Counted from the stretch's first letter, positions 1 through 7,086 are shown. The stretch: 12,142 nucleotides of DNA from CAIJNA01 sp964516815 (GCA_964516815.1 CAZEXK010000033.1:1-12142), one strand, 5' to 3'. The notes: generated by a model not told the origin, from the letters alone. Numbers and translations: made by a program.

Positions 1-1
1 A

Positions 2-184
2 ACTTTTATGACAATAGCACTTTTTTATGGAACGAAAAGCATATCTTAGCTCTTAGATTATAAAGTAGCAGTAGAGTTTTTAGAGTCTTGTAAAATGACA
101 ATACAAGACAATGGAAATCATAGTTTTGAAAATATTCAAAAACACTTTAAAAGTATACTTGAATTTATAATGTCAAAAAGCTAG
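2..184 (+). pseudogene. C-terminal remnant of YqiA/YcfP-family alpha/beta-hydrolase, interrupted by an in-frame stop; 5' part outside window
   Basis: Read in the frame of base 2, the sequence gives a short beta-strand-like piece ending FYGTK, an in-frame TAG at 47-49, and then LLDYKVAVEFLESCKMTIQ...NGNHSFENIQKHF..ILEF up to TAG at 182-184. This second part resembles the C-terminus of E. coli YqiA as I remember it (LDYRQAVAYYASCR, GGNHAF). The NHSF histidine would be the catalytic His of the Ser-His-Asp triad. In the family the LDY is preceded by a DEV-type stretch carrying the likely acid residue; here that place reads SIS-stop-L, so both the frame and the acid residue are lost. It may be a decayed esterase gene or a sequencing or assembly error. 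The gene starts before the window, so its upstream state is unknown. Family assignment is fairly sure; pseudogene status is moderate. Confidence 0.55.
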
Positions 185-214
185 TATGGTATTATTATTT
201 ATTTTTTACCATAC
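184..214 (-). terminator. Possible stem-loop terminator after the argS operon
   Basis: Bases 184-191 (GTATGGTA) and 207-214 (TACCATAC) form a perfect 8-bp inverted repeat around a 15-nt AT-rich loop. On the - strand it overlaps the last codons and stop of the 40-aa gene and is followed about 4 nt later by a run of five T, as expected of a weak rho-independent terminator. It lies between convergent genes. The stem has only three G:C pairs and a long loop, so termination is an inference. Confidence 0.35.
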
Positions 215-321
215 ATAACATCAAGATAATTTCCCGTAGCTTTTTTTGCTCCACCCATATTTCCAGTGGCTACCATATAAACTACACCTGCAATAATTAT
301 GATAAATATCCATTTTGCCAT
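199..321 (-). CDS. Small (40 aa) single-pass membrane protein of unknown function, coupled to argS
   Basis: A 40-codon frame starting MAKWIFIIIIAGVVYMVATG and ending in YGKK. Residues 4-18 are strongly hydrophobic, enough for one membrane segment or an uncleaved signal anchor; the rest is short, Gly/Lys/Asn-rich and basic. It is credible as a gene despite its size: its ATG overlaps the argS stop by one base (TAATG), and an AAGGA ribosome-binding site lies in the last argS codons at a suitable distance. That arrangement suggests translation by reinitiation after ArgS, as the last gene of the operon. A stem-loop overlaps its stop. I recognise no family and assign no function. Membrane location is inferred from hydrophobicity alone. 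Confidence 0.65.
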   Translation of the reverse strand: MAKWIFIIIIAGVVYMVATGNMGGAKKATGNYLDVMYGKK

Positions 322-1907
322 TACATTTCCTTTTTTGCAATAATACCTAAAACGCTAAGCCCTGTACGTATACTCAATGCGGCTATAGCTAAAATTTTTA
401 GATATGATTTTTCTTTTTTTATTCCAATAATTTTATGTTCATTATAAAATTTATGCACCATTGCTGCTAAGGCATGTAAATAATCAGTGATTTTTTGCAT
501 ATCTCTTTTATCAAAAGCTTCTTGTAGTATTGTTCCTAATAATAAAGATTGAAAAGATAAATCAAGAGCATCTTGATTTACATTGTTGATGTTAACATCA
601 TGTATATCATCTAAACATAAGCCAGCTTTTTTAAACAATTGATTTATCCTAGCATGAGCATAATTAATATAAAATACAGGATTTGAAGAATCATTATTTT
701 TTAAATGATCTATATCAAATTCTAAGTGTGTATCACTTTTTTTTGTTAAAAATATGAACCTTAATGAATCAGAACCAATTTTTTCAAGAATTTCACTCAT
801 TAGTATAACCGTACCAGCTCTTTTACTCATTTTATAAGGTTTTCCACCTTGAAGTAGTGCTACCATTTGAGATAACAATATCTCTAATGTATCAGGATCA
901 TATCCTAAAAATTTAACAGCAGATTTAACTCGTGTGATATAGCCATGATGATCTGCACCCCATATATTGATGTATTTATCATATTTTCTATCATATTTAT
1001 TTTTGTGATAGATAATATCTCCTGCTAGATATGTAGGTATACCATTGTCTCTTACTACTACTCTATCTACATCATCGCCAAGTTCTGTAGATTTTATCCA
1101 TATTTTTTCATCTTTTGTATATAACGAACCATTATCTTCTAAGACTTTTTTTGTACCATCCCACGAAGGATATAAGGATTTCTCACTTACAAAACTTTGA
1201 AAATTTATACCTAAATCATGCAAATCAGAAACAATTATTTTTAATACTTCATCTTTAGCAAATATAGCTAATTCATCTTTTTTATCTTCACTAGAAAATA
1301 CATCATTACCATAAGATTGTATACATTTCTTAGCTATATCAATTAAATACTGACCTCTATAATAAGTCTCAGGGTATGTTACTTCTTGTTTTAATATATG
1401 CTCTTTAGCTGCAAGATACAAAGATGTAGATAATAGTCCCATTTGTGAACCTGCATCATTTACATAATATTCAGTATTTATATCATAGCCCAAATGCTTA
1501 CCAACTCTATAAAGTGCATCGCCAAAAACTGCACCTCTTGCATGACCTATATGTAAAGGTCCTGTAGGGTTTGCACTTACATATTCTAATAATATTTTTT
1601 CTTTATTATTTGCTTTTGCAAAGTTATCGTTTTCTTTAAGAGCTTTGTTTATTTGTTCTAACAAATATTCATTAGATAATTTAAAGTTCAAAAAACCTTT
1701 TACAGCTTGTACATCTTCAAACATATCACAATGTTCAAATTCTAAGGCTAAATCTATTGCTATTTGTATAGGGTTTTTTCGTAATTCTTTTGCTAAAGAA
1801 AAAGCAATTGGAGTTGAGAAGTGACCAAGGGAAATATCCTTTGGCTTTTCTAGTACTATTGATTTATTAAGTTTTTGTTCAATAAATGTTTTGATTTCAT
1901 TTTGCAT
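321..1907 (-). CDS. argS: Arginine--tRNA ligase (ArgS), class I
   Basis: Attaches arginine to tRNA(Arg) using ATP, in the cytoplasm. At 528 residues it is close to normal bacterial length. The N-terminal additional domain (about 1-95) is followed by the Rossmann catalytic core with the class I signatures SANPTGPLHIGHARG (HIGH at 119-122) and KMSKRAG (KMSKR at 359-363). The C-terminal DALR-type anticodon-binding domain begins near NPVFYINYAHARI (409-421) and runs to the end. The start is 6 nt after the tatA stop with no good Shine-Dalgarno sequence of its own, so it is probably translated by coupling to tatA. Its stop overlaps the start of a 40-aa gene. The argS-tatA pairing is also known from Campylobacter. 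Confidence 0.97.
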   Translation of the reverse strand: MQNEIKTFIEQKLNKSIVLEKPKDISLGHFSTPIAFSLAKELRKNPIQIAIDLALEFEHCDMFEDVQAVKGFLNFKLSNEYLLEQINKALKENDNFAKANNKEKILLEYVSANPTGPLHIGHARGAVFGDALYRVGKHLGYDINTEYYVNDAGSQMGLLSTSLYLAAKEHILKQEVTYPETYYRGQYLIDIAKKCIQSYGNDVFSSEDKKDELAIFAKDEVLKIIVSDLHDLGINFQSFVSEKSLYPSWDGTKKVLEDNGSLYTKDEKIWIKSTELGDDVDRVVVRDNGIPTYLAGDIIYHKNKYDRKYDKYINIWGADHHGYITRVKSAVKFLGYDPDTLEILLSQMVALLQGGKPYKMSKRAGTVILMSEILEKIGSDSLRFIFLTKKSDTHLEFDIDHLKNNDSSNPVFYINYAHARINQLFKKAGLCLDDIHDVNINNVNQDALDLSFQSLLLGTILQEAFDKRDMQKITDYLHALAAMVHKFYNEHKIIGIKKEKSYLKILAIAALSIRTGLSVLGIIAKKEM

Positions 1908-1913
1908 TAATTA

Positions 1914-2147
1914 CTATACAGTTTTGCTTTCTTCTTTTGGAGTATCATCAGAAGATACTTTATCTTTTTCTATTTTTGTAGCTTCTGCTGTTTTAGGAGT
2001 TTCTTCATCGTCTTCTTTTAGAGCGCCTTTAAAATTTTTGATTCCTTGACCCAATCCTTTTGCAAGTTCTGGTATTTTCTTACCACCAAAAAGTAATACT
2101 ACAACAGCAACTAATACAAATAATTCCATTCCACCTGGCATACCCAT
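1914..2147 (-). CDS. tatA: Sec-independent translocase subunit TatA
   Basis: Pore-forming subunit of the twin-arginine translocation system, which exports folded proteins, often cofactor-loaded redox enzymes, across the inner membrane. The 77-residue protein has the family layout: a short periplasmic N-terminus, a membrane helix (about 7-20) with an acidic residue near its start (E8), the FG hinge at 20-21 followed by the amphipathic helix KKIPELAKGLGQGIKNFKGA (23-42), then a charged, disordered Asp/Glu/Lys-rich tail. Of several nearby Met codons the first is chosen because an AGGAG site precedes it by about 7 nt. No tatB or tatC lies in the window. TatA and TatE cannot be separated by sequence alone, but as the argS neighbour it is probably the main TatA. 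Confidence 0.93.
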   Translation of the reverse strand: MGMPGGMELFVLVAVVVLLFGGKKIPELAKGLGQGIKNFKGALKEDDEETPKTAEATKIEKDKVSSDDTPKEESKTV

Positions 2148-2181
2148 AATATTCTCCTAATTCTTTTATATAATTGTTTGA

Positions 2182-2187
2182 ATTATA
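2182..2187 (-). promoter_or_regulatory. Possible internal -10 box upstream of tatA-argS
   Basis: On the - strand the crcB-tatA gap contains a perfect TATAAT (2182-2187), preceded upstream by A/T-rich tracts including a run of T, as is common in Campylobacterota promoters that lack a clear -35. Transcription would begin near 2175, giving a leader of about 27 nt with an AGGAG site. AT-rich DNA produces such boxes by chance, so this is tentative; the 47-nt gap, the largest within the operon, is the extra support. Confidence 0.35.
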
Positions 2188-2194
2188 TCTTTTT

Positions 2195-2581
2195 TTATCT
2201 TAAAAAAAATATAATCAATTTATACCCTATAAATGCACTAAATATCGAGCCAATTACATTTAAAAGGATATTAAGAAGTGCTAAATAAATAGAGCTATTA
2301 AACAAATATACACTTTCAAGTGCAAATGCAGAATATGTAGTAAATGCTCCTAAAAAACCATTTATTAAAAATACTTTTAAAACACTAGGAGGAGTATAGC
2401 TTATAAATAGTGCTGCTAATATTCCAATAAAAAAACCACCTATTACATTTACACTTAGTGTAGCAAGTGGTATTTGACTTGGGAAATTTTTACTAATTGC
2501 TATATTCATTAAAAATCTAAAAATCGCACCAATGAATCCTCCACTTCCAACTGCTAATAAAGTTAAAAAAGATGCATTCAT
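2195..2581 (-). CDS. crcB: Fluoride ion channel CrcB/FluC
   Basis: Small membrane protein of the Fluc family, which exports fluoride as a dual-topology dimer and protects enzymes such as enolase and pyrophosphatase. The 128 residues give four membrane segments (about 7-27, 38-60, 67-90, 98-126). Family motifs are present: GGFIGAIFRF (14-23, with the conserved Arg22), the conserved Asn of SVNVIGG (N45), and GAFTTYSAFALE (78-89), which carries the central Na+ site threonines and the Phe-box positions (F80, with Tyr at 83 in place of the frequent Phe). It starts 2 nt after the hisD stop without a good ribosome-binding site, so translational coupling to hisD is likely. No space exists for a fluoride riboswitch. 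A single full-length copy is seen here; some bacteria have paired crcB genes. Confidence 0.93.
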   Translation of the reverse strand: MNASFLTLLAVGSGGFIGAIFRFLMNIAISKNFPSQIPLATLSVNVIGGFFIGILAALFISYTPPSVLKVFLINGFLGAFTTYSAFALESVYLFNSSIYLALLNILLNVIGSIFSAFIGYKLIIFFLR

Positions 2582-2583
2582 AT

Positions 2584-3876
2584 TTATTTATCAAGCCTTA
2601 GTCTTACGCTTTTTGCATGAGCACTTAGCCCTTCAGTATCTGCTAACAAAGCACAAGCTTCACCCAATTCATTTATGGCATCTTTTGAAAAACTTATTAT
2701 TGATGATTTTTTCATAAAATCTTCAACATTTAAAGGACTAAAAAATTTTGCAGTTCCACCAGTTGGTAAGGTATGATTTGGTCCTGCAATATAATCACCA
2801 ATTGGTTCAGGAGTATTTTCACCTAAAAATATTGCTCCTGCATGTTTGATTTTAGGTAATAATTCAAATGGGTTTTGTGTCATAACTTCTAAATGTTCAG
2901 GTGCAATTTCATTCATTAAATTTATTGCTTCATCCATATTTGAAGCTACAATTATACAACCTCTTTCAATTATTGATTTTTGAGCTATTTCATTTCTGCT
3001 TAGTTCTTTTAAAAAATTATCAACTTCAATACTTGTTTGTTTTGCAATATTATTTGATGTTGTAATTAGTATGGAAGAGGCCATTTCATCATGTTCTGCT
3101 TGTGAAAGTAAATCAATAGCTAAGTAGTTTGGTTTTGCAGTTTCATCAGCTAATATCCCAATTTCTGATGGTCCTGCTATCATATCAATATTTACTTCTC
3201 CAAAAACCAATTTTTTTGCAGTGGCTACAAAAATATTTCCAGGTCCAGTTATAACATCTACTTTTTTTAAGCTAGAAGTTCCATAAGCCATGGCAGCAAT
3301 TGCAGATGCTCCTCCTACTTTAAAAACAGTTTTTATTCCACATAAATGACAAGCAGCTAATAAAAGCTCATTTGCTTCATTATTTGGTGTTGGTGTACAT
3401 ACTACTATACGTTGTACTCCTGCAACTATTGCTGGAATTGCATTCATCAGTAAGCTTGATGGATATGCTGCTTTTCCTCCTGGTATATATAAACCAGCCG
3501 CATCAACAGCACTTACTTTTTGTCCTAGTATTGTGCCATTATTTTCATAATTCATCCAAGATTTTGGTAATTGTTTTTCGTGATAAGATTTTATTCTGTC
3601 ATATGCAGTATGCAATGATGTTTTTAATTTATCATCTAAATTATCATATGCTTTTTTCATATCATCTATGTCAATAAATAGATCTTTTTCATTTAATGGT
3701 GACCAGCCATCAAATTTACTTACATGTTTAAATACCGCGTTATTTCCATCTTGAATAATTTCATCAATAATATTACTAACTATTGAAGATACATTTTTTA
3801 TATCAACCTTAGCTCTTCTTAATATATTTTTAAATTCATTATTAAAGTTTGCATCACTTGTATTTATAATTTTCAT
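2584..3876 (-). CDS. hisD: Histidinol dehydrogenase (HisD)
   Basis: Catalyses the last two steps of histidine synthesis, NAD-dependent oxidation of L-histidinol to L-histidine, as a cytoplasmic zinc homodimer. The 430 residues match the usual length. Zinc ligands and catalytic residues line up with the E. coli enzyme: Q259 and H262 in LLSQAEHDE, the catalytic E327-H328 pair in APEHLE, D361 in IGDYIAGPNHTLPT, and H420 in GLSAHAKS. The NAD-binding part includes AGLYIPGGKAAYPSS (127-141) and TGPGNIFVATAKK (210-222). Its ATG overlaps the aroK TGA (ATGA), with an AAAGGGA site inside the aroK end, so the two are translationally coupled. It is apart from other his genes except hisC, in the next operon. 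Confidence 0.97.
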   Translation of the reverse strand: MKIINTSDANFNNEFKNILRRAKVDIKNVSSIVSNIIDEIIQDGNNAVFKHVSKFDGWSPLNEKDLFIDIDDMKKAYDNLDDKLKTSLHTAYDRIKSYHEKQLPKSWMNYENNGTILGQKVSAVDAAGLYIPGGKAAYPSSLLMNAIPAIVAGVQRIVVCTPTPNNEANELLLAACHLCGIKTVFKVGGASAIAAMAYGTSSLKKVDVITGPGNIFVATAKKLVFGEVNIDMIAGPSEIGILADETAKPNYLAIDLLSQAEHDEMASSILITTSNNIAKQTSIEVDNFLKELSRNEIAQKSIIERGCIIVASNMDEAINLMNEIAPEHLEVMTQNPFELLPKIKHAGAIFLGENTPEPIGDYIAGPNHTLPTGGTAKFFSPLNVEDFMKKSSIISFSKDAINELGEACALLADTEGLSAHAKSVRLRLDK

Positions 3877-4385
3877 TTAATCCCTTTTAATATTTCATTT
3901 GTAATTCTATTTATATCCCAGTCTTCAACATTTATAGTTAAATCTGCTAATTTCTTGTATTCTTTTACACGTTTATTATAAAGCATTTTTGCTTCTGTTA
4001 AGTTACTTAATAAGGGTCTTTTTTTAAATTTTTTCTTTGAATTTGGAGCTAATCTTAAACCTTGTATTATTCTATTAAAATCTGATTGTAAATAAATAAT
4101 AGTGCCTATTTTTTTAATATTTGCTTGTTTATAAAATCCACCACCAGTTGAAATAACAGTATTTTTGACATTTTTCTCACACCACAACGCACATCTTTGC
4201 TCTAATTTTCTAAAGTAAGCTTCGCCTTCTTGTTTAAATATTTTTTTGATTGATCTATTGTCTATTGATTCAATAAGGTCATCAGTGTCTATTGCAAAGT
4301 AATCGCTTTTTTTTACTATTGCTCTAGCTACTGTACCTTTCCCTACGCCCATGAATCCAATAAAAATAATATTGTTCTTTGCCAA
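3873..4385 (-). CDS. aroK: Shikimate kinase (AroK), TTG start
   Basis: Phosphorylates shikimate to shikimate 3-phosphate with ATP, the fifth step to chorismate. The 170 residues are typical. Visible motifs are the P-loop GFMGVGKGT (10-18), the shikimate-binding DTDD (33-36), FRKLE (58-62) with the conserved Arg, the GGG of STGGG (79-83), and the lid Arg in KKRPLLS (121-127). The P-loop lysine is followed by Gly-Thr, as in adenylate kinase, rather than the more usual Ser or Thr. The start codon is TTG: the first downstream ATG lies inside the P-loop and would remove it. An AAAGG sequence about 9 nt upstream supports the TTG. It is the first gene of its operon, overlaps hisD, and feeds chorismate to PheA in the neighbouring operon. 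Confidence 0.94.
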   Translation of the reverse strand: MAKNNIIFIGFMGVGKGTVARAIVKKSDYFAIDTDDLIESIDNRSIKKIFKQEGEAYFRKLEQRCALWCEKNVKNTVISTGGGFYKQANIKKIGTIIYLQSDFNRIIQGLRLAPNSKKKFKKRPLLSNLTEAKMLYNKRVKEYKKLADLTINVEDWDINRITNEILKGIK

Positions 4386-4408
4386 TACTAGCCTTTATAA
4401 TTATAATA

Positions 4409-4420
4409 TAAGCGATTATA
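4409..4420 (-). promoter_or_regulatory. Predicted aroK operon promoter, -10 TATAAT plus CGCTTA
   Basis: The - strand reads TATAATCGCTTA, with the perfect -10 hexamer at 4415-4420. The predicted transcription start is near 4407, about 22 nt before the TTG start of aroK. The upstream DNA is AT-rich with no strong -35 at the usual distance, normal for this phylum. A near-identical 12-mer lies upstream of lysA. A second TATAAT (4400-4405, - strand) is too close to the ribosome-binding site to be the main box. Confidence 0.5.
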
Positions 4421-4479
4421 GCTAATAATTATTATTATTGTACTTATGTAATATAAAGTTGTGTATAAAGTAATTATGC

Positions 4480-4507
4480 TAATATAAAATAAAAATATAA
4501 AAGGAAG
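4480..4507 (+). promoter_or_regulatory. Tentative promoter (-10) and ribosome-binding site of the 84-aa gene
   Basis: TG-C-TAATAT (hexamer at 4480-4485) resembles an extended -10, though the hexamer matches the consensus at only four of six bases. A clear AAGGAAG ribosome-binding site (4501-4507) sits just before the ATG at 4511. The ribosome-binding site is convincing; the -10 is a guess in AT-rich DNA. Confidence 0.35.
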
Positions 4508-4510
4508 AAA

Positions 4511-4765
4511 ATGTTTGAAATAAGAGATACTAAGCTAGGATATTCTATGAAAATAAAAGGTCTGAAAATAAATAGACCAGAAGTACAAAATATAGCAACA
4601 GATCTAGGAGTTGCTTTTCGAGATGTTGTAGTTAACAACGGAATACTAACAGTATACGATACAAGTAAAAAATGCCAAAAAATAATAAGCGAAAAATCAC
4701 TTTATATGTTTGTAGCAATGGCTTTAGATATACCATTAGAAGATGTAACACCAATTAAGATATAA
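4511..4765 (+). CDS. Conserved-looking hypothetical protein, 84 aa, soluble
   Basis: I do not recognise this protein. It has no signal peptide, membrane segment or obvious metal-binding cluster (a single Cys at 55). It is nearly charge-balanced (12 Lys/Arg, 10 Asp/Glu), with beta-type segments near the start (MFEIRDTKLGYSMKIKG), a probable helix (22-32), a beta hairpin around VVVNNGILTVYD (39-50), and a helical end (61-74) before IPLEDVTPIKI. A strong AAGGAAG site precedes the ATG. It is the only complete + strand gene in the window, transcribed divergently from aroK and convergently with dxs, so it forms its own transcription unit. The good ribosome-binding site and protein-like composition support a real gene; its function is unknown. 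Confidence 0.75.
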   Translation: MFEIRDTKLGYSMKIKGLKINRPEVQNIATDLGVAFRDVVVNNGILTVYDTSKKCQKIISEKSLYMFVAMALDIPLEDVTPIKI

Positions 4766-4809
4766 CTTATATGTTATTTACTATCTTCTTGGAAATATTC
4801 AATATATTT

Positions 4810-6627
4810 TTATGAATTATTAATCTTAAGTGCCATTTGTTCTGGTAATAACTCTAGGTCTTCTTCAAGAAGTTTTGTATCTCCGTGTTGTATATAAATA
4901 TCTTCATACTCAAATGATTTGACCTTTACATTTAAATCATGTTCATTTATAAATTCCAATAATGCAGAACCAACTCCACCTTGCTTTTGAGAATCAGAAA
5001 ATACATACCATATATTTGTGCTTTTTGCTAATTTTAAAAGTAGTTGTTCATCCAATGGTTTTAAAAATCTCAAATCAACAATATTATGTTCACCTTGTAC
5101 TAATTTTTCAGTTTTTATTGCCTTACTTACCCCTGCTCCATATCCAATAAAAGTTAAGTTACTTTTTGTTTGTTTTAATAACTCAGCTTTTCCCAATTCA
5201 TATGGTTTGGCTTCATAATCCAATTCATCATATGCACCTCTTGGATATCGTAAAGCTATAGGACCTTTCATAAATAAAGAAGAAAACTCTAAAGAAAGTT
5301 CTAAGCTTCTCGCATCTCTTGGAGCCATTAACGTCATATGAGGTAAAAATCTTAAAAAACTAATATCAAATTGTCCTTGATGAGTTTCTCCATCTGCTCC
5401 TACAATTCCTGCTCTGTCTATTGCAAAAACAACAGGTAATTTCATTAAACAAACATCGTGTATGATCTGGTCATAACCTCTTTGTAAAAAAGTAGAATAA
5501 ATAGTAATAAATGGTTTAAATCCACTTCTTGCCATTGATGCCATTGATGTAATTGCATGTTGTTCTGCAATAGCTACATCCCAAAATCTATTTGGAAACT
5601 CATGCATTAGTTTATCAATACCTGTACCACTTGGCATAGCAGCAGTTACTCCTACTATTTTGTCATTATTTCTTGCAAGTTCGCATAAAGTATCAGCAAA
5701 TACAGACGTGGCACTTTTAGCAGTAGTAGCTTTTTTCTTAAACTCTCCAGTTTTTACATCAAATGGACTAACGCCATGCCAATGCTCATGATGACCTTCT
5801 GCGATTTCATAACCTTTGCCTTTTACGGTTTTAGCATGTACAATCACTGGTTTATTCATACCTTTTGCAAGAATTAGAGTCTTTATAACTTCATTTACAT
5901 CGTGTCCATCAATAGGACCTATATAGTCTATTCCCATTTCTTCAAAAATAAGTCCTGGAGTTATAAGTTTTAATCCTTCTTCAAATCTTTTAGCAAGATA
6001 TCTTGAACCTTCAGGTAAATTATTTGTTATAAAAGTATCTACTTTAGCTTTAAAACTTTGATATGTCTTACCAGCTAGTGCTTTACTAAGATGTTTTGAA
6101 ATAGCACCTATTGGTTTAGCTATGCTCATTTCATTGTCATTTAATATAATTACAACGGGAAGTTTTAAATCTCCAAGCTCATTTAATGCTTCATAAACCA
6201 AACCAGCACTCATAGAACCATCACCAATCATTGCAATAGGTATACTTGATGTATTATTTAGTTTGGCAGCTTTTGCAGCTCCTACTGCTAATGAAATAGA
6301 AGTAGATGAATGCCCTGCTACAAAATAATCTGCGTCGCTTTCTTTTGGTTTAGTAAATCCACTCAATCCCTTAAATTGTCTTAAGGTTGAGAATTTATCC
6401 CATCTTCCAGTGATTAGTTTATGGGCATAACATTGATGTGAAACATCATATATAAAAGGTTCAACATTACAATCAAATACTTTATGCATAGCAATTGTTA
6501 ATTCAACAGCACCAAGAGTAGAAGAAAAATGTCCACCATTTACTGATACTACTTCTATGATTCTATTTCTTATATCTTGTGCTAAAGTTTCTAATTCTTT
6601 TATATTTTTGTTTTGTATATCAATCAT
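4810..6627 (-). CDS. dxs: 1-deoxy-D-xylulose-5-phosphate synthase (Dxs)
   Basis: Thiamine-diphosphate enzyme that condenses pyruvate with glyceraldehyde 3-phosphate, the first step of the MEP isoprenoid pathway and a source of thiamine and pyridoxal precursors. The 605 residues are near family length. The ThDP/Mg motif runs from GDG (135-137) to N163 in ILNDNEMSI. The pyrimidine-domain glutamate is E355 in VAIAEQHA. Also typical are YSTFLQRGYDQIIHDV (377-392), DRAGIVGADGETHQG (404-418) and MAPRDA (434-439). The C-terminal transketolase domain is about 480-600. It starts 9 nt after the phosphoribosyltransferase stop with only a weak ribosome-binding site, and is the last gene of the lysA operon. 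I see no strong terminator after it; it converges with the 84-aa gene 44 nt away. Confidence 0.97.
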   Translation of the reverse strand: MIDIQNKNIKELETLAQDIRNRIIEVVSVNGGHFSSTLGAVELTIAMHKVFDCNVEPFIYDVSHQCYAHKLITGRWDKFSTLRQFKGLSGFTKPKESDADYFVAGHSSTSISLAVGAAKAAKLNNTSSIPIAMIGDGSMSAGLVYEALNELGDLKLPVVIILNDNEMSIAKPIGAISKHLSKALAGKTYQSFKAKVDTFITNNLPEGSRYLAKRFEEGLKLITPGLIFEEMGIDYIGPIDGHDVNEVIKTLILAKGMNKPVIVHAKTVKGKGYEIAEGHHEHWHGVSPFDVKTGEFKKKATTAKSATSVFADTLCELARNNDKIVGVTAAMPSGTGIDKLMHEFPNRFWDVAIAEQHAITSMASMARSGFKPFITIYSTFLQRGYDQIIHDVCLMKLPVVFAIDRAGIVGADGETHQGQFDISFLRFLPHMTLMAPRDARSLELSLEFSSLFMKGPIALRYPRGAYDELDYEAKPYELGKAELLKQTKSNLTFIGYGAGVSKAIKTEKLVQGEHNIVDLRFLKPLDEQLLLKLAKSTNIWYVFSDSQKQGGVGSALLEFINEHDLNVKVKSFEYEDIYIQHGDTKLLEEDLELLPEQMALKINNS

Positions 6628-6636
6628 TTTTTTACT

Positions 6637-7086
6637 TTATTTTAATAAATCTACTTCCCAAAAAAACTCTATCCATGACTTTGCTTCTTTTACTTTAAAA
6701 TCTGGTTGCATAATTGCATCATTTTTGTAAAAGACAGTAGCCACTCTAAATTCACAATATGGATATCTCTTTTTTAGTTTTTTTATAATTTCAACCATGC
6801 TTTCACCACTGTCGATAATATCATCAACTAAAACAACTTTTTTAGCTTTTTCCAGATTTGGTATATTAAATATAGCAAAAGTTTCAAGCTTCTTTGTACC
6901 CTCATAGTGAATTGAATTTAAACTATATAATTCTCTTGTATTTAGTGCTTCACTTAAAAGGTGTCCTAAGATTAACCCACCTCTTGCAATTGCTACAAGA
7001 GCATCGGGATTATATTCTTTAATCATAGGCAAAAGTATCTTACAATCTTGAATACATTCATTATATGAGTAGTATGTTTTTTCCAT
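6637..7086 (-). CDS. Purine phosphoribosyltransferase (xanthine/guanine/hypoxanthine type)
   Basis: Type I phosphoribosyltransferase that would join a purine base to PRPP to form a nucleotide. The 149 residues contain the PRPP-binding loop VVLVDDIIDSGESM (84-97, the two acidic residues then the phosphate loop), an upstream ARGGLILG (34-41) that binds pyrophosphate, and a C-terminal SWIEFFWEVD (137-146) like the tryptophan-containing end of bacterial xanthine-guanine phosphoribosyltransferases. It starts 8 nt after the permease stop with an AGGAC ribosome-binding site. The adjacent AzgA-type permease strongly suggests uptake plus salvage of guanine, hypoxanthine or xanthine. The exact base cannot be told from sequence, so no symbol is given. 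Cytosolic. Confidence 0.85.
   Translation of the reverse strand: MEKTYYSYNECIQDCKILLPMIKEYNPDALVAIARGGLILGHLLSEALNTRELYSLNSIHYEGTKKLETFAIFNIPNLEKAKKVVLVDDIIDSGESMVEIIKKLKKRYPYCEFRVATVFYKNDAIMQPDFKVKEAKSWIEFFWEVDLLK

Noticed and set aside
3372..3677. Open frame on the + strand inside hisD
   Set aside because: It is antisense to a clear enzyme gene, has low-complexity Leu/His/Tyr-rich content and lacks a ribosome-binding site. Similar + strand frames at 2532-2717, 4962-5218, 9939-10220, 10260-10517, 10723-10914 and 11391-11729 are rejected for the same reasons.
4386..4510. Repeat-like TAATAATTATTATTATT tract as a regulatory repeat
   Set aside because: It is a short low-complexity tract normal for intergenic DNA at this base composition; no repeat unit recurs elsewhere in the window.
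4757..4787. Possible terminator after the 84-aa gene (AAGATA...TATCTT with inner ATAAC/GTTAT)
   Set aside because: The stems are short, almost all A:T, interrupted by a bulge and not followed by a T-run, so chance pairing in AT-rich DNA explains them.
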